The translations under genes were made by a program, and so were the position numbers. A model generated the notes under the pieces. That model saw nothing but the letters and a program-made list of their open reading frames with translations, was not told the DNA's origin and made no database searches. From CAIKZY01 sp044345075 (GTDB taxonomy: Bacteria > Actinomycetota > Actinomycetes > S36-B12): a stretch of DNA of 20,503 nucleotides. The stretch covers positions 1 through 20,503 of the forward strand of contig JBIJBU010000019.1 of assembly GCA_044345075.1 (NCBI GenBank), written 5' to 3'. Below, piece by piece: positions 7,325-15,091 of the stretch; positions within the stretch are counted from its first letter, which is position 1; each line of letters begins with the position of its first letter.

Positions 7325-9019
7325 ATGGCGGAGTTCATCTATACCCTGAGCAAGGCTCGTAAGGCACACGGCGACAAGGTCGTCCTCGACGACGTCACGC
7401 TCTCGTTCCTGCCCGGCGCGAAGATCGGCGTCGTCGGCCCCAATGGCGCCGGTAAGTCGAGCCTGATCAAGATCATGGCTGGCCTCGATCAGGTCTCCAA
7501 TGGCGAGGCCAAGTTGATGGACGGCTTCACCGTCGGAATTTTGCTCCAGGAGCCCAAGCTCGACGAGTCCAGGAGTGTTCTGGAGAACATCCAAGACGGC
7601 GTCTCTGAGACCAAGGCCATGGTCGATCGCTTCAACGCGATCTCTGAGGAGCTCGCGCTGCCCGACGCCGACTACGACACCCTGCTCGCGGAGATGGGCA
7701 AGCTGCAGGAGTCCATTGACCACCTGGGCGCCTGGGATCTCGATGCTCAGCTCGAGCAGGCCATGGACGCCCTGCGTTGCCCGCCGGGAGATGCCGACAT
7801 CAGCCTGCTCTCCGGTGGCGAGAAGCGACGCGTCGCGCTTTGCCAGTTGCTGCTGCGCCAGCCCGACCTGCTGCTCCTTGATGAGCCCACCAACCATCTC
7901 GACGCCGAGAGCGTGCAGTGGCTCGAGCAGCATCTCGAGAAGTACCCCGGAACGATCATCGCGATCACGCATGATCGCTACTTCCTCGACAACGTCGCCC
8001 AGTGGATCCTTGAACTCGACCGCGGTCGCGCGTACCCCTATGAGGGCAACTACTCCACCTATCTGGAGACCAAGTCCACCCGCCTCAAGATCGAAGGGGC
8101 GAAGGACGTCAAGCTGCAAAAGCGCCTCACCGACGAACTTCAGTGGGTGCGCTCGAACGCTAAGGCTCGCCAGACCAAGAGCCGTGCACGTCTGGATCGC
8201 TACGAGGAGATGGCGTCCGAGGCGGAGAAGGCACGCAAGCTCGACATGGAAGAGATCCAGATTCCGCCGGGTCCGCGCCTGGGCGCAGTCGTGGTCGAGG
8301 CCAAGAACCTGACCAAGGCCTTCGGCGATCGCGTGCTGATCGACAATCTGTCCTTCACCCTGCCGCGCAATGGAATCGTCGGTGTCATCGGCCCGAACGG
8401 TGTCGGCAAGACCACGCTTTTCAAGATGATCGTCAATGCTGCAGATGGCGGTAGCGATCCCGAGGCACTTCCGACGAGCGGCGACATCAAGGTTGGCGAG
8501 ACTGTCAAGCTCTCGTATGTCGACCAGAACCGCACCGGCCTCGACGAGACCAAGAATGTTTGGGAGGTCGTCTCCGACGGGCTCGACTGGATCAAGGTGG
8601 GCAATGTCGAGATGCCGTCGCGCGCCTATGTGTCGGTGTTCGGGTTCAAGGGCCCCGACCAACAGAAGCAGTCGAAGGTGCTTTCCGGCGGTGAGCGCAA
8701 CCGACTTAACCTCGCCCTGACTCTGAAGATGGGCGGCAACCTGCTACTGCTCGACGAGCCCACCAACGACCTCGATGTTGAAACTCTCGGCTCGCTCGAG
8801 AACGCACTTCTCGAGTTCCCGGGCTGCGCGGTCATCACGTCGCATGATCGCTGGTTCCTCGATCGCATCGCCACTCACATCCTCGCGTACGAGGGTGACT
8901 CGCAGTGGTTCTGGTACGAGGGCAACTTCGAGTCATACGAGAAGAACAAGATCGAGCGTCTTGGCGCTGATGCAGCTCGCCCGCATCGCGCGACCTATCG
9001 CAAGCTCACTCGCGATTAG
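7325..9019 (+). CDS. ettA: Energy-dependent translational throttle protein EttA (ABC-F)
   Basis: 564 aa ABC-F ATPase, close to the length of E. coli EttA (555 aa). It binds the ribosomal E site and couples translation to the ATP/ADP ratio; it is cytoplasmic and has no membrane domain. Two ABC domains are seen. The first has Walker A at G38-S46 (GPNGAGKSS), signature LSGGEKRRVAL and Walker B LLLLDEPTNHLD. The second has Walker A at 356-364 (GPNGVGKTT), signature LSGGERNRLNL and LLLLDEPTNDLD. The charged linker between them (about 240-320, with KLQKRLTDELQWVRSNAKARQ-type text) is the ribosome-interacting region of ABC-F proteins. The C-terminal RPHRATYRKLTRD end is also EttA-like. The start directly follows a probable leaderless promoter. 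It leads a three-gene operon, with 2 bases to the thioesterase gene. M. tuberculosis has the same gene (Rv2477c) in a comparable neighbourhood. Confidence 0.96.
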   Translation: MAEFIYTLSKARKAHGDKVVLDDVTLSFLPGAKIGVVGPNGAGKSSLIKIMAGLDQVSNGEAKLMDGFTVGILLQEPKLDESRSVLENIQDGVSETKAMVDRFNAISEELALPDADYDTLLAEMGKLQESIDHLGAWDLDAQLEQAMDALRCPPGDADISLLSGGEKRRVALCQLLLRQPDLLLLDEPTNHLDAESVQWLEQHLEKYPGTIIAITHDRYFLDNVAQWILELDRGRAYPYEGNYSTYLETKSTRLKIEGAKDVKLQKRLTDELQWVRSNAKARQTKSRARLDRYEEMASEAEKARKLDMEEIQIPPGPRLGAVVVEAKNLTKAFGDRVLIDNLSFTLPRNGIVGVIGPNGVGKTTLFKMIVNAADGGSDPEALPTSGDIKVGETVKLSYVDQNRTGLDETKNVWEVVSDGLDWIKVGNVEMPSRAYVSVFGFKGPDQQKQSKVLSGGERNRLNLALTLKMGGNLLLLDEPTNDLDVETLGSLENALLEFPGCAVITSHDRWFLDRIATHILAYEGDSQWFWYEGNFESYEKNKIERLGADAARPHRATYRKLTRD

Positions 9020-9021
9020 TC

Positions 9022-9429
9022 ATGACCGTTCCATTCCGGCACGAGATCATTCGTCGGTTCAGTGATATTGATCAACAGCGCCATGTGAACAATGTCATCT
9101 ACTTTGACTACCTCCAGGACACCCGGGTAGCGCTCTTTCACGAGGTGTGGCAGTCGACCATGCTGGACCTGCATCAGGTGATGGTTCACCAGGAGATGCG
9201 CTATCACAAGTCGTTGTTGCTTAACCTCCAGCCGATCGTGATCGAAGTGTGGGTCAGCAAGGTTGGAAGCTCCTCCTACACGCTTGGATACCGAGTGCTT
9301 GACGAGGTTGGTGACCTTTCCGCAGAGGCGAGCACCACGATCGCGTGCATCAATCCGGACTCGGGTCGCCCTGCGCGAATTCCGAGCGACTTGCGATCAG
9401 TCCTTGAAGGATTGAGAATCACGGCGTGA
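9022..9429 (+). CDS. Hotdog-fold acyl-CoA thioesterase (4HBT family)
   Basis: 135 aa single hotdog domain. The N-terminal FSDIDQQRHVNNVIYFDYLQD segment is the classical 4HBT/YbgC-like active-site strand and helix, with D17 at the position of the catalytic aspartate. The following central helix (TRVALFHEVW) and the strands around IVIEVWVSKVGSSSYTLGYRV complete the fold. It probably hydrolyses an acyl-CoA thioester in the cytoplasm; the chain specificity cannot be told. The ATG at 9022 comes 2 bases after the ettA stop, and the stop overlaps the next GTG (GTGA), so the three genes should be co-translated. The M. tuberculosis counterpart by position is Rv2475c. Confidence 0.87.
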   Translation: MTVPFRHEIIRRFSDIDQQRHVNNVIYFDYLQDTRVALFHEVWQSTMLDLHQVMVHQEMRYHKSLLLNLQPIVIEVWVSKVGSSSYTLGYRVLDEVGDLSAEASTTIACINPDSGRPARIPSDLRSVLEGLRITA

Positions 9430-10091
9430 GCTTTCGCATCAGCGTCGAGGACGCTCGGGTTCTGGCTGCCGTGTGCAAGCGCCAGGCCTCCTGGGATTCA
9501 AGGGCGCGCGCTCGAGTTCTCACCACCGCCAAGGCGATGGGCGTCTACACCGCACCGCCGATGGATGTGCTGGCCTTTGTTGCAATCCCGATCGAGCCGG
9601 ATATCGATGATGTTCCGCTCGATGTCGCGGTTTCCCTTCATTCGGTGGTGAAGGAGCTGGAGCGCATCGCCGCCGATGGTTTGCCCTTTGACTCAGAGAA
9701 CCTGCTTCCGGTGACCGTTCCGGTGACGTCCACGATGAATGTGGCTCAGCTGCCGCCGACCGAGGGCTGGCAGGTGCCGATCACTGCCGTGGCTGGAGAT
9801 TTGCTGACCATGGTCACTGAGGCCACCGACGAGTTCACTCGTCGTGCCGAGGGCAAGAGCGAAGGTGAGCGTCAGCTCATTGCTGATGAGATTTGGGCAC
9901 GCACGGCGTGGGCAGGGCTTCCGATGCGCGCACTTCATGCCGCACAGCGCCTCGGCATGATCGGAAATGATTCTGCGCGCATTGCCGCGGCGACCAATGG
10001 GCCGTGGAAGAGACTCAGCACGCCACGCGGCCAGATCTTCGCACGCACGAGCGGATCATCCGCCCGCCTGGCACTGCACCTGGTGAACTAG
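9426..10091 (+). CDS. Conserved actinobacterial protein of unknown function (Rv2474c-like by position)
   Basis: 221 aa with no motif I recognise. There is no signal peptide and no membrane helix. The N-terminus (ISVEDARVLAAVC) and a mid-region helix with many charged residues (TDEFTRRAEGKSEGERQLIADEIWART) suggest a mainly helical soluble protein; a valine/proline-rich stretch (LPVTVPVTSTMNVAQLPP) lies between. The GTG overlaps the thioesterase stop (GTGA), so it is the third gene of the ettA operon. In M. tuberculosis a hypothetical of similar size (Rv2474c) sits beside the thioesterase Rv2475c and close to ettA, which supports a conserved unit but gives no function. Its stop TAG shares four bases with the stop of the convergent glbO gene. 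Confidence 0.8.
   Translation: MSFRISVEDARVLAAVCKRQASWDSRARARVLTTAKAMGVYTAPPMDVLAFVAIPIEPDIDDVPLDVAVSLHSVVKELERIAADGLPFDSENLLPVTVPVTSTMNVAQLPPTEGWQVPITAVAGDLLTMVTEATDEFTRRAEGKSEGERQLIADEIWARTAWAGLPMRALHAAQRLGMIGNDSARIAAATNGPWKRLSTPRGQIFARTSGSSARLALHLVN
10088..10091. other. Shared CTAG: overlapping convergent stop codons
   Basis: The four bases CTAG form a palindrome that supplies TAG to both strands: 10089-10091 ends the Rv2474c-like gene on plus, and 10090-10088 ends glbO on minus. There is no room for a terminator between the two operons, so each transcript must run into the other gene. Confidence 0.9.
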
Positions 10092-10498
10092 CCGTTGCCC
10101 TCAGTGTCATCGATGTTCTGCATGGCGTGAGCGGCACCGACTAGGTACATCCACAGTTGGTTCTCGAGCTCGGGATCTTGCATGTTCATCTCGAGAATTG
10201 CGTCATGCATGTGCGTCAGCCAGCGGTCGCGGGCCTCAGCATCAATGGCGAATTCCATGTGCCGCATGCGAAGGCGAGGGTGACCGCGCTCCTCTCCGTA
10301 GGTCTGCGGGCCGCCCCAGTACTGCTCCATGAACATCAGTAGGCGGCGCTCGGCTTCGTCCATTTCATGTGCCGGGTACATCGGCGCGAGCACCGAGTCA
10401 TGGCGGACACCCTGGTAGAAGCGCGCAACGAGTTTGGCAAAGAATTCATGGCCGCCGAATTGCTCATACGGCGTGATCTGCTTCTCGGTGTCGCTCAC
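10088..10498 (-). CDS. glbO: Group II truncated haemoglobin (trHbO)
   Basis: 136 aa 2-over-2 globin. Haem-site residues are all present: Y28 (B10) in VARFYQGV, Y41 (CD1) in PMYPAHEM, proximal H80 (F8) in HPRLRMRHMEF, and W93 (G8) in RDRWLTHMH. The EQYWGGPQTYGEERGHPRLRM run is diagnostic for the O group. Known relatives bind O2 tightly and are linked to oxygen delivery to, or protection of, membrane respiration, or to NO and peroxide chemistry. The GTG at 10498 gives the family length; a longer frame back to 10663 lies inside the upstream SDR gene and adds non-globin residues. It is 4 bases downstream of the SDR stop, the last gene of a four-gene minus-strand operon. Its TAG stop overlaps the convergent stop in the palindrome CTAG. 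Confidence 0.95.
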   Translation of the reverse strand: MSDTEKQITPYEQFGGHEFFAKLVARFYQGVRHDSVLAPMYPAHEMDEAERRLLMFMEQYWGGPQTYGEERGHPRLRMRHMEFAIDAEARDRWLTHMHDAILEMNMQDPELENQLWMYLVGAAHAMQNIDDTEGNG

Positions 10499-10502
10499 GT
10501 GC

Positions 10503-11990
10503 CTATTGTGGCTGACGCGCTGTTGACTGCTCAGCCCGCTCCACCAGATGGCGTGCCATGGGCGGAAAGACGAAGGCGTGGAACGGAGCAACCGACCACC
10601 AGTACAGGTGCCCGGCCAGGCTGCGGGGCCAGTAGACAGCGCGCTGAATGAGTCGAGATTCATGGGCGCTCACCGCCTGAACATGGAATTCCAGCCACGC
10701 TCGGCCCGGCATCTTCATCTCAGCGCGGAGCCGAAGTAGATCGGGTTGATCCTTAGTCTCGACTCGCCAAAAGTCGACGGGCTCGCCCACCATCAGATGT
10801 CGAGGGTCGCGGCGACCGCGTCGCAGGCCTACGCCACCGAGCAGTCGATCGATGAGTCCGCGAATCTTCCAGAGCAGGTTCGCCGAGTACCAGCCGTTTT
10901 CTCCGCCGATGCACTCGACGGCCCGCCAGAGATCCTCGGCTGATGCGTGACACTCGACTTCACGAACATCGGTGTACAGGGTCCCGCCTGACCACTGGGG
11001 GTCAGTGGGAAGCGGGTCACTCGGCGCGCCAGGGGTAGCCGCACCTGACCATCGCGTGATGACATCGGCCTCGCGAATGCGAGTGAGCGCGAGCTTGACC
11101 GCGGAGTCGAACGGAACCAGGCCTTCAACCGGATCAGGAATCCAGTGGGCAATGTCATGCTCATGGCAGACGGCCGGATGGCGAAGTGACTGCACGAGCG
11201 GCCTGGCGATTGACTTAGGAACTGGCGTGACGAGATTGACCCAGTGGCTCGACAGGCCAGGTGACAGCACGTTGATCGGCAAGATGATGCGTCGAGGAAG
11301 GCCGGCCACACGGGCATAGGCCTGCATCATCTCCTGGTAGGACAGGACTTCTGGGCCGCCGATCTCAAAGGTTCGATTCACCTCGGACGGCAGCTCGGCT
11401 GCGAGCACTAGATAGCGCAGAACATCGCGAATGGCAATTGGCTGTGTTCTCGTGCGCACCCAGCGCGGCGTGATCATCGCGGGCAGTCGCTCAGTGAGGT
11501 AGCGCAGCATCTCGAATGAAGCGGAGCCGGAGCCGATGATGACGGCGGCCCGAAGTTCGATGGTCGGCACGCCCGAGCTGCGCAGGATCTCGCCGACGTT
11601 CACACGAGATCTCATATGAGGGCTCATGCGATCCGCGGGCACATCGGGAGCGAGCCCGCCGAGGTAGACGATGCGGGTCAAGGTGCTTGACTCCGCCGCC
11701 TCGGCGAAGGCTCGCGCCATGTCGCTCTCAGCACTCTCGAGGTCTCGTCCGTGCTGAAGGGAATGCATCAGGTAGTACGCCACCTGGCAGTCCTGCATTG
11801 CGGCACTCAGGTCATCGACGCTCTGCGCATCGCCCTGAACGATCTCGACTTGATCAGCCCACGGCATATCGCGGAGTTTCTCCGGCGAGCGAGCAAGCAC
11901 TCGAACTGTGTGACCGGCGGCGAGGAGCTCGGGCACGAGTCGACCCCCGACGTAGCCGGTGGCTCCTGTGACCAGGCTGCGCATTGTCAT
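10503..11990 (-). CDS. NAD(P)-binding SDR/NmrA-like protein with C-terminal DUF2867
   Basis: 495 aa. The N-terminal Rossmann fold has the atypical-SDR glycine motif TGATGYVGGRL (residues 8-18) and the second-strand basic cluster VRVLARSPEKLRD, which favours NADP(H). The YYLMHSLQ motif is typical of the subgroup that carries DUF2867. Residues about 150-300 form the substrate lobe (VPTIELRAAVIIGSGSASFE). From about 330 the DUF2867 domain begins (VREVECHASAEDLWRAVECIGG), a START/SRPBCC-like fold, ending with FPPMARHLVERAEQ. The reaction is unknown; a ubiquinone- or lipid-related reductase role is only a guess. Start and upstream stop overlap by one base (TAATG), indicating coupling to the channel gene. 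A second ATG at 11984 would remove two residues. Confidence 0.88.
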   Translation of the reverse strand: MTMRSLVTGATGYVGGRLVPELLAAGHTVRVLARSPEKLRDMPWADQVEIVQGDAQSVDDLSAAMQDCQVAYYLMHSLQHGRDLESAESDMARAFAEAAESSTLTRIVYLGGLAPDVPADRMSPHMRSRVNVGEILRSSGVPTIELRAAVIIGSGSASFEMLRYLTERLPAMITPRWVRTRTQPIAIRDVLRYLVLAAELPSEVNRTFEIGGPEVLSYQEMMQAYARVAGLPRRIILPINVLSPGLSSHWVNLVTPVPKSIARPLVQSLRHPAVCHEHDIAHWIPDPVEGLVPFDSAVKLALTRIREADVITRWSGAATPGAPSDPLPTDPQWSGGTLYTDVREVECHASAEDLWRAVECIGGENGWYSANLLWKIRGLIDRLLGGVGLRRGRRDPRHLMVGEPVDFWRVETKDQPDLLRLRAEMKMPGRAWLEFHVQAVSAHESRLIQRAVYWPRSLAGHLYWWSVAPFHAFVFPPMARHLVERAEQSTARQPQ

Positions 11991-12949
11991 TAGTCCAGTC
12001 TGGGGGGTTGTGGCGCTGGTGGCGACCCGGGCATCATCTGGCCTGGCATTGGCCTCATCATCATCGGCATCACGATGCCCGCACGGTCGAAGGCAAGCTT
12101 GATGCGCTCTCGGATCGTGCGAGCCAAGATGATCTGCTTCTCGGGCACCGCCTTTGCCGTTACTCGAACGACCATTGCCTCACCTGACATCGATTCGACA
12201 CCCGCGAATGTCGGCTTGCCGAGCAGCATGTCGTCGTAGGTCGGATCCTCGTCCATATCGATGGCGACGCTCTCGATGAGGTCGCGTACGCGATCGAGAT
12301 TCTCGTCGTACGCGACCGGAATATCGACGCTGGCGAGGGTCCAGCCCTGTGAACGGTTGGCCACGCGCAGAATCTCGCCATTGCGCACGTACCAGACCAC
12401 GCCGGAGAGATCGCGCAGTCGGGTGTAGCGCAGCGCAACCTCTTCGACGGTTCCGATGACCGGGCCAAGATCGACCACGTCGCCTACGCCGAATTGATCC
12501 TCGATGATCAAGAAGATGCCGGAGAGGTAGTCCTTGACCATGGTCTGGGCGCCGAAGCCCAAGGCAACTCCGACGACGCCTGCGCTCGCAAGCAAGGGAG
12601 CGACATTCACTCCCAGCGCCTCGAGAGCCATCAATACCGCGACAGTCCAGACAATCAACGACACCGAACTGGTGAGCAAGGTGCCGATGGCTGCCGCACG
12701 CTGCTCGGTGCGCTGCGTCATCAGCATTTCGGAGAGCTCGGCAGTGCGGGTGTACTTGCGTGTCTGCTCAAGGCGTTCGATGCGGGCGCGATCAGAAGTG
12801 CGCTTGACGATCTTGTGAATCACGCGCACGAGCACGATCTGCACGATGAATGCGGCGACGACGATGATGATGACCTGAAGGGGAGTGCCCAGTACCCACT
12901 CCACCGGGCCGTCGTACCAGTTGGGCTTTGCTGCTGCGGTGATCATCAT
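11990..12949 (-). CDS. MscS-family mechanosensitive channel
   Basis: 319 aa small-conductance mechanosensitive channel protein that should open under membrane tension to release solutes. A first membrane helix lies at about 20-45 (PLQVIIIVVAAFIVQIVLV), followed by a charged linker, a second hydrophobic segment (LLTSSVSLIVWTVAVLMAL), and the pore helix LLASAGVVGVALGFGAQTMVKDYL, rich in Ala/Gly as in MscS TM3. The beta domain begins at QFGVGDVVDLG, with the family VRNGEI motif, and an alpha/beta C-terminus follows. The last 25 residues are an unusual Met/Pro-rich tail (PMMMRPMPGQMMPGSPP). The ATG at 12949 overlaps the peptidase stop (ATGA); a GTG at 12958 would add three residues. It ends in TAATG with the SDR gene. 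Confidence 0.92.
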   Translation of the reverse strand: MMITAAAKPNWYDGPVEWVLGTPLQVIIIVVAAFIVQIVLVRVIHKIVKRTSDRARIERLEQTRKYTRTAELSEMLMTQRTEQRAAAIGTLLTSSVSLIVWTVAVLMALEALGVNVAPLLASAGVVGVALGFGAQTMVKDYLSGIFLIIEDQFGVGDVVDLGPVIGTVEEVALRYTRLRDLSGVVWYVRNGEILRVANRSQGWTLASVDIPVAYDENLDRVRDLIESVAIDMDEDPTYDDMLLGKPTFAGVESMSGEAMVVRVTAKAVPEKQIILARTIRERIKLAFDRAGIVMPMMMRPMPGQMMPGSPPAPQPPRLD

Positions 12950-15015
12950 GAAGTCCACTTCCGGAAGAACGCCAGCGTATCGGCAGTCTCCTCGATCGAC
13001 TTGTCCATCGAGCGAGCGCCGTGGCCTACGTTGCCCTCGGCGCGAATCAGGATTGGGCGGGTGCCCGCGGTGGCGTGCTGCACCGCCGCGCAGAGCTTGC
13101 GACCGTGCATCGGATCAGTGCGAGTGTCGTTGTCGAACACCGCGAACATGGTGGCCGGGTAGTCGGTGCCCTCCTCGACGTTGTGGTACGGCGAGTAGCC
13201 GAGGAGCCAGCCGAACTGCTCGGCGATCTCGGGGTCGCCGTACTCCACTGTCCAGGTCGGGCCGAGCTCAGAGGTGGTGTAGCGAATCATGTCGAGCAGT
13301 GGAGCCACGCACACGACAGCGTTGTAGAGCTCGGGGCGCTGGGTCATCGCGGCTCCGACGAGGAGGCCACCGTTCGAGCCACCGTAGATACCGAGTTTTG
13401 ACGACTCTGTGTAGCCCTCGGCGATGAGATATTCGGCTGCGGCATGGAAGTCGTCGAATACGTTCTGCTTCGAGCCGAGCATGCCGGCGCGATGCCAGTC
13501 CTCGCCCTCCTCGCCGCCACCGCGGAGGTTGGCAACGGCCCACACACCACCGGACTCCACCCACGCGAGGATCGCGGCCGAATAGCCAGGGGTGAGCGGA
13601 ATGCCGAAGCCGCCGTAGCCGTAAAGAATCGTTGATCGGGGCTGATCAGGAGTCTCGGTCGGTGCGATCACGAACATTCGCACCACCGTGCCGTCCTTCG
13701 AGGTGTACTCGACCTGACGTGAGTAGACCTTGGGAACCTCGACCGCACCGGGAGGCGAGGCATGCAGCGCAACCTCACGAGTGCGAGCGTCGAAGGTATA
13801 GATGTGCGGAACTGTTGTGTGATCGGTGTACACAAACCAGCAGACAGGGCCGCCATCGAGATGCTGCACCGGGCCGCCGATGGTTCCGGCGCCAGGCAGT
13901 GGCACCGGTGCGATGAATGCGCCGTCGCTCGCCGCGCGCAGGCTCATCTCGCTCACGCCGTGGCGAGTCTGCACCACGAGGAGCACATCGCGATCGAGCT
14001 CAGGGCCATCAAGTAACGCGTAGCCATCGAGCACGGCGTCAGGATCCTCGGGAACGAGGTCTGTCCAGGTAAAGGGGTCTTCGTGCGAGGCCACTGCAAG
14101 GCGTGCATACGGGGCATCGAGATCGGTGCTCACGTAGATGCGTCCATCGCGCTCGAAGGAGAGTGAGGTCTGCGCATCGACGTCACCTTGAATAAGAGTG
14201 AACGAAGGATGCGCCGGATCGCAGTCATCGAGATCGGAGATCCAGAGATCATTGCGCGGTTCGGTGCCCTCGGACGCCGAAATCTGCAGCCAGCGGCCGT
14301 CGCGGCTGACCTCGACGCCGTAGTAGTTGGTCATGGTCATGCCTGCACCGAAGACGAGGACGTCGGCCTCGGCCGGTGTGCCGACTACGTGCAGATAGAC
14401 ACGGCGATGGAAGTTCTGCTCCGACTCCGGCAGTAGCTCCGGGGCGATACGTCGCACGTAGTAAAAGGCGAAGCCGCCGATGAGCCACGCAATAGGGGAG
14501 TAGCGGCACCGATCAATAGGGCCTTCGATGGTCTCGCCGGTCGCGACGTCCATCACGTAGAGAAGTGACTCCTCGTTGCCGCCGATCGACAATTGGTACG
14601 CGAGTCGATCTCCCTCCTTCGAGGGCTGCCAGGAGTCGAGGGTGGTGGCACCTGTCGGGTCAATGGCCATCGGATCAATGAGGGTGCGCTCAGTGCCGTC
14701 GGCTTCCACGATGTAGAGCACGGAGAACTGCTGGCCGGGCTCACGGCGGGTCAGGAAGTAGCGGTCGCCTCGCCAGTAGGGCGGTGAGACGGTGCCCGCG
14801 CCCAGAAGCTCGCCGACACGGGTGGCAAAGCCCTCGCGCGAATCCCAGCCAGATTGCTCGGTGGCGAGTAGGTCCGCCTGGGCGGACGCCCACGCCTCGG
14901 TGCGTGGGTCGGCGGCATCTTCGAGCCAGCGATACGGGTCGGGAACCTCTGTGCCGTGCAGGACATCGACGAGAGGCAGCCGCTCGGCGGCGGGGTATGC
15001 GGGGCGATCGGCCAT
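12946..15015 (-). CDS. Prolyl oligopeptidase family serine peptidase (S9A)
   Basis: 689 aa, the usual prolyl oligopeptidase length. The N-terminus HGTEVPDPYRWLED is the family signature. A seven-bladed propeller region (about 75-430) restricts access to the active site, and the alpha/beta hydrolase domain follows. The catalytic triad is S547 in GGSNGGLLVGA, D630 in FDNDTRTD and H665 in NVGHGARS. It cleaves short proline-containing peptides in the cytoplasm; there is no signal peptide. The ATG at 15015 lies 6 bases after a TAGGCT box, so the message may be leaderless. It leads the peptidase-mscS-SDR-glbO operon. The grouping with a channel and a globin has no obvious biochemical logic. Its 5' end is divergent from malQ. 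Confidence 0.94.
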   Translation of the reverse strand: MADRPAYPAAERLPLVDVLHGTEVPDPYRWLEDAADPRTEAWASAQADLLATEQSGWDSREGFATRVGELLGAGTVSPPYWRGDRYFLTRREPGQQFSVLYIVEADGTERTLIDPMAIDPTGATTLDSWQPSKEGDRLAYQLSIGGNEESLLYVMDVATGETIEGPIDRCRYSPIAWLIGGFAFYYVRRIAPELLPESEQNFHRRVYLHVVGTPAEADVLVFGAGMTMTNYYGVEVSRDGRWLQISASEGTEPRNDLWISDLDDCDPAHPSFTLIQGDVDAQTSLSFERDGRIYVSTDLDAPYARLAVASHEDPFTWTDLVPEDPDAVLDGYALLDGPELDRDVLLVVQTRHGVSEMSLRAASDGAFIAPVPLPGAGTIGGPVQHLDGGPVCWFVYTDHTTVPHIYTFDARTREVALHASPPGAVEVPKVYSRQVEYTSKDGTVVRMFVIAPTETPDQPRSTILYGYGGFGIPLTPGYSAAILAWVESGGVWAVANLRGGGEEGEDWHRAGMLGSKQNVFDDFHAAAEYLIAEGYTESSKLGIYGGSNGGLLVGAAMTQRPELYNAVVCVAPLLDMIRYTTSELGPTWTVEYGDPEIAEQFGWLLGYSPYHNVEEGTDYPATMFAVFDNDTRTDPMHGRKLCAAVQHATAGTRPILIRAEGNVGHGARSMDKSIEETADTLAFFRKWTS

Positions 15016-15021
15016 GACCTG

Positions 15022-15027
15022 AGCCTA
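15022..15027 (-). promoter_or_regulatory. Candidate -10 box for leaderless peptidase operon
   Basis: On the minus strand TAGGCT is followed by CAGGTC and then the ATG at 15015. A TANNNT box six bases from the start codon, with no usable Shine-Dalgarno, is the pattern expected for a leaderless transcript in actinobacteria. I do not see a good -35 about 17 bases further upstream. Confidence 0.45.
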
Positions 15028-15055
15028 CGGGGGGTGCGGCTAGCCGCGACATGCC

Positions 15056-15085
15056 TTGGCAGCCCTGAATGACAGCGTTTACAGT
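15056..15085 (+). promoter_or_regulatory. Promoter of malQ (leaderless)
   Basis: TTGGCA at 15056-15061 and TACAGT at 15080-15085 are separated by 18 bases, a near-consensus housekeeping sigma promoter. The GTG of malQ begins six bases after the -10, so transcription is expected to start on the G of the start codon. No Shine-Dalgarno is present. This is the clearest promoter in the window and also fixes the malQ start. Confidence 0.65.
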
Positions 15086-15091
15086 GTGGGC

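Noticed and set aside
7316..8662. 448-codon open frame on the minus strand
   Set aside because: Exactly antisense to ettA; the translation is a mirror of conserved ABC codons and has no recognisable domain or start signal.
10499..10663. N-terminal extension of glbO of 55 residues
   Set aside because: Lies in another frame of the SDR gene, has no globin similarity, and the GTG at 10498 gives the family length.
12494..13162. 222-codon plus-strand frame over mscS and the peptidase 3' end
   Set aside because: Runs antisense across two real genes and contains long Asp and Arg/Ser runs with no domain similarity.
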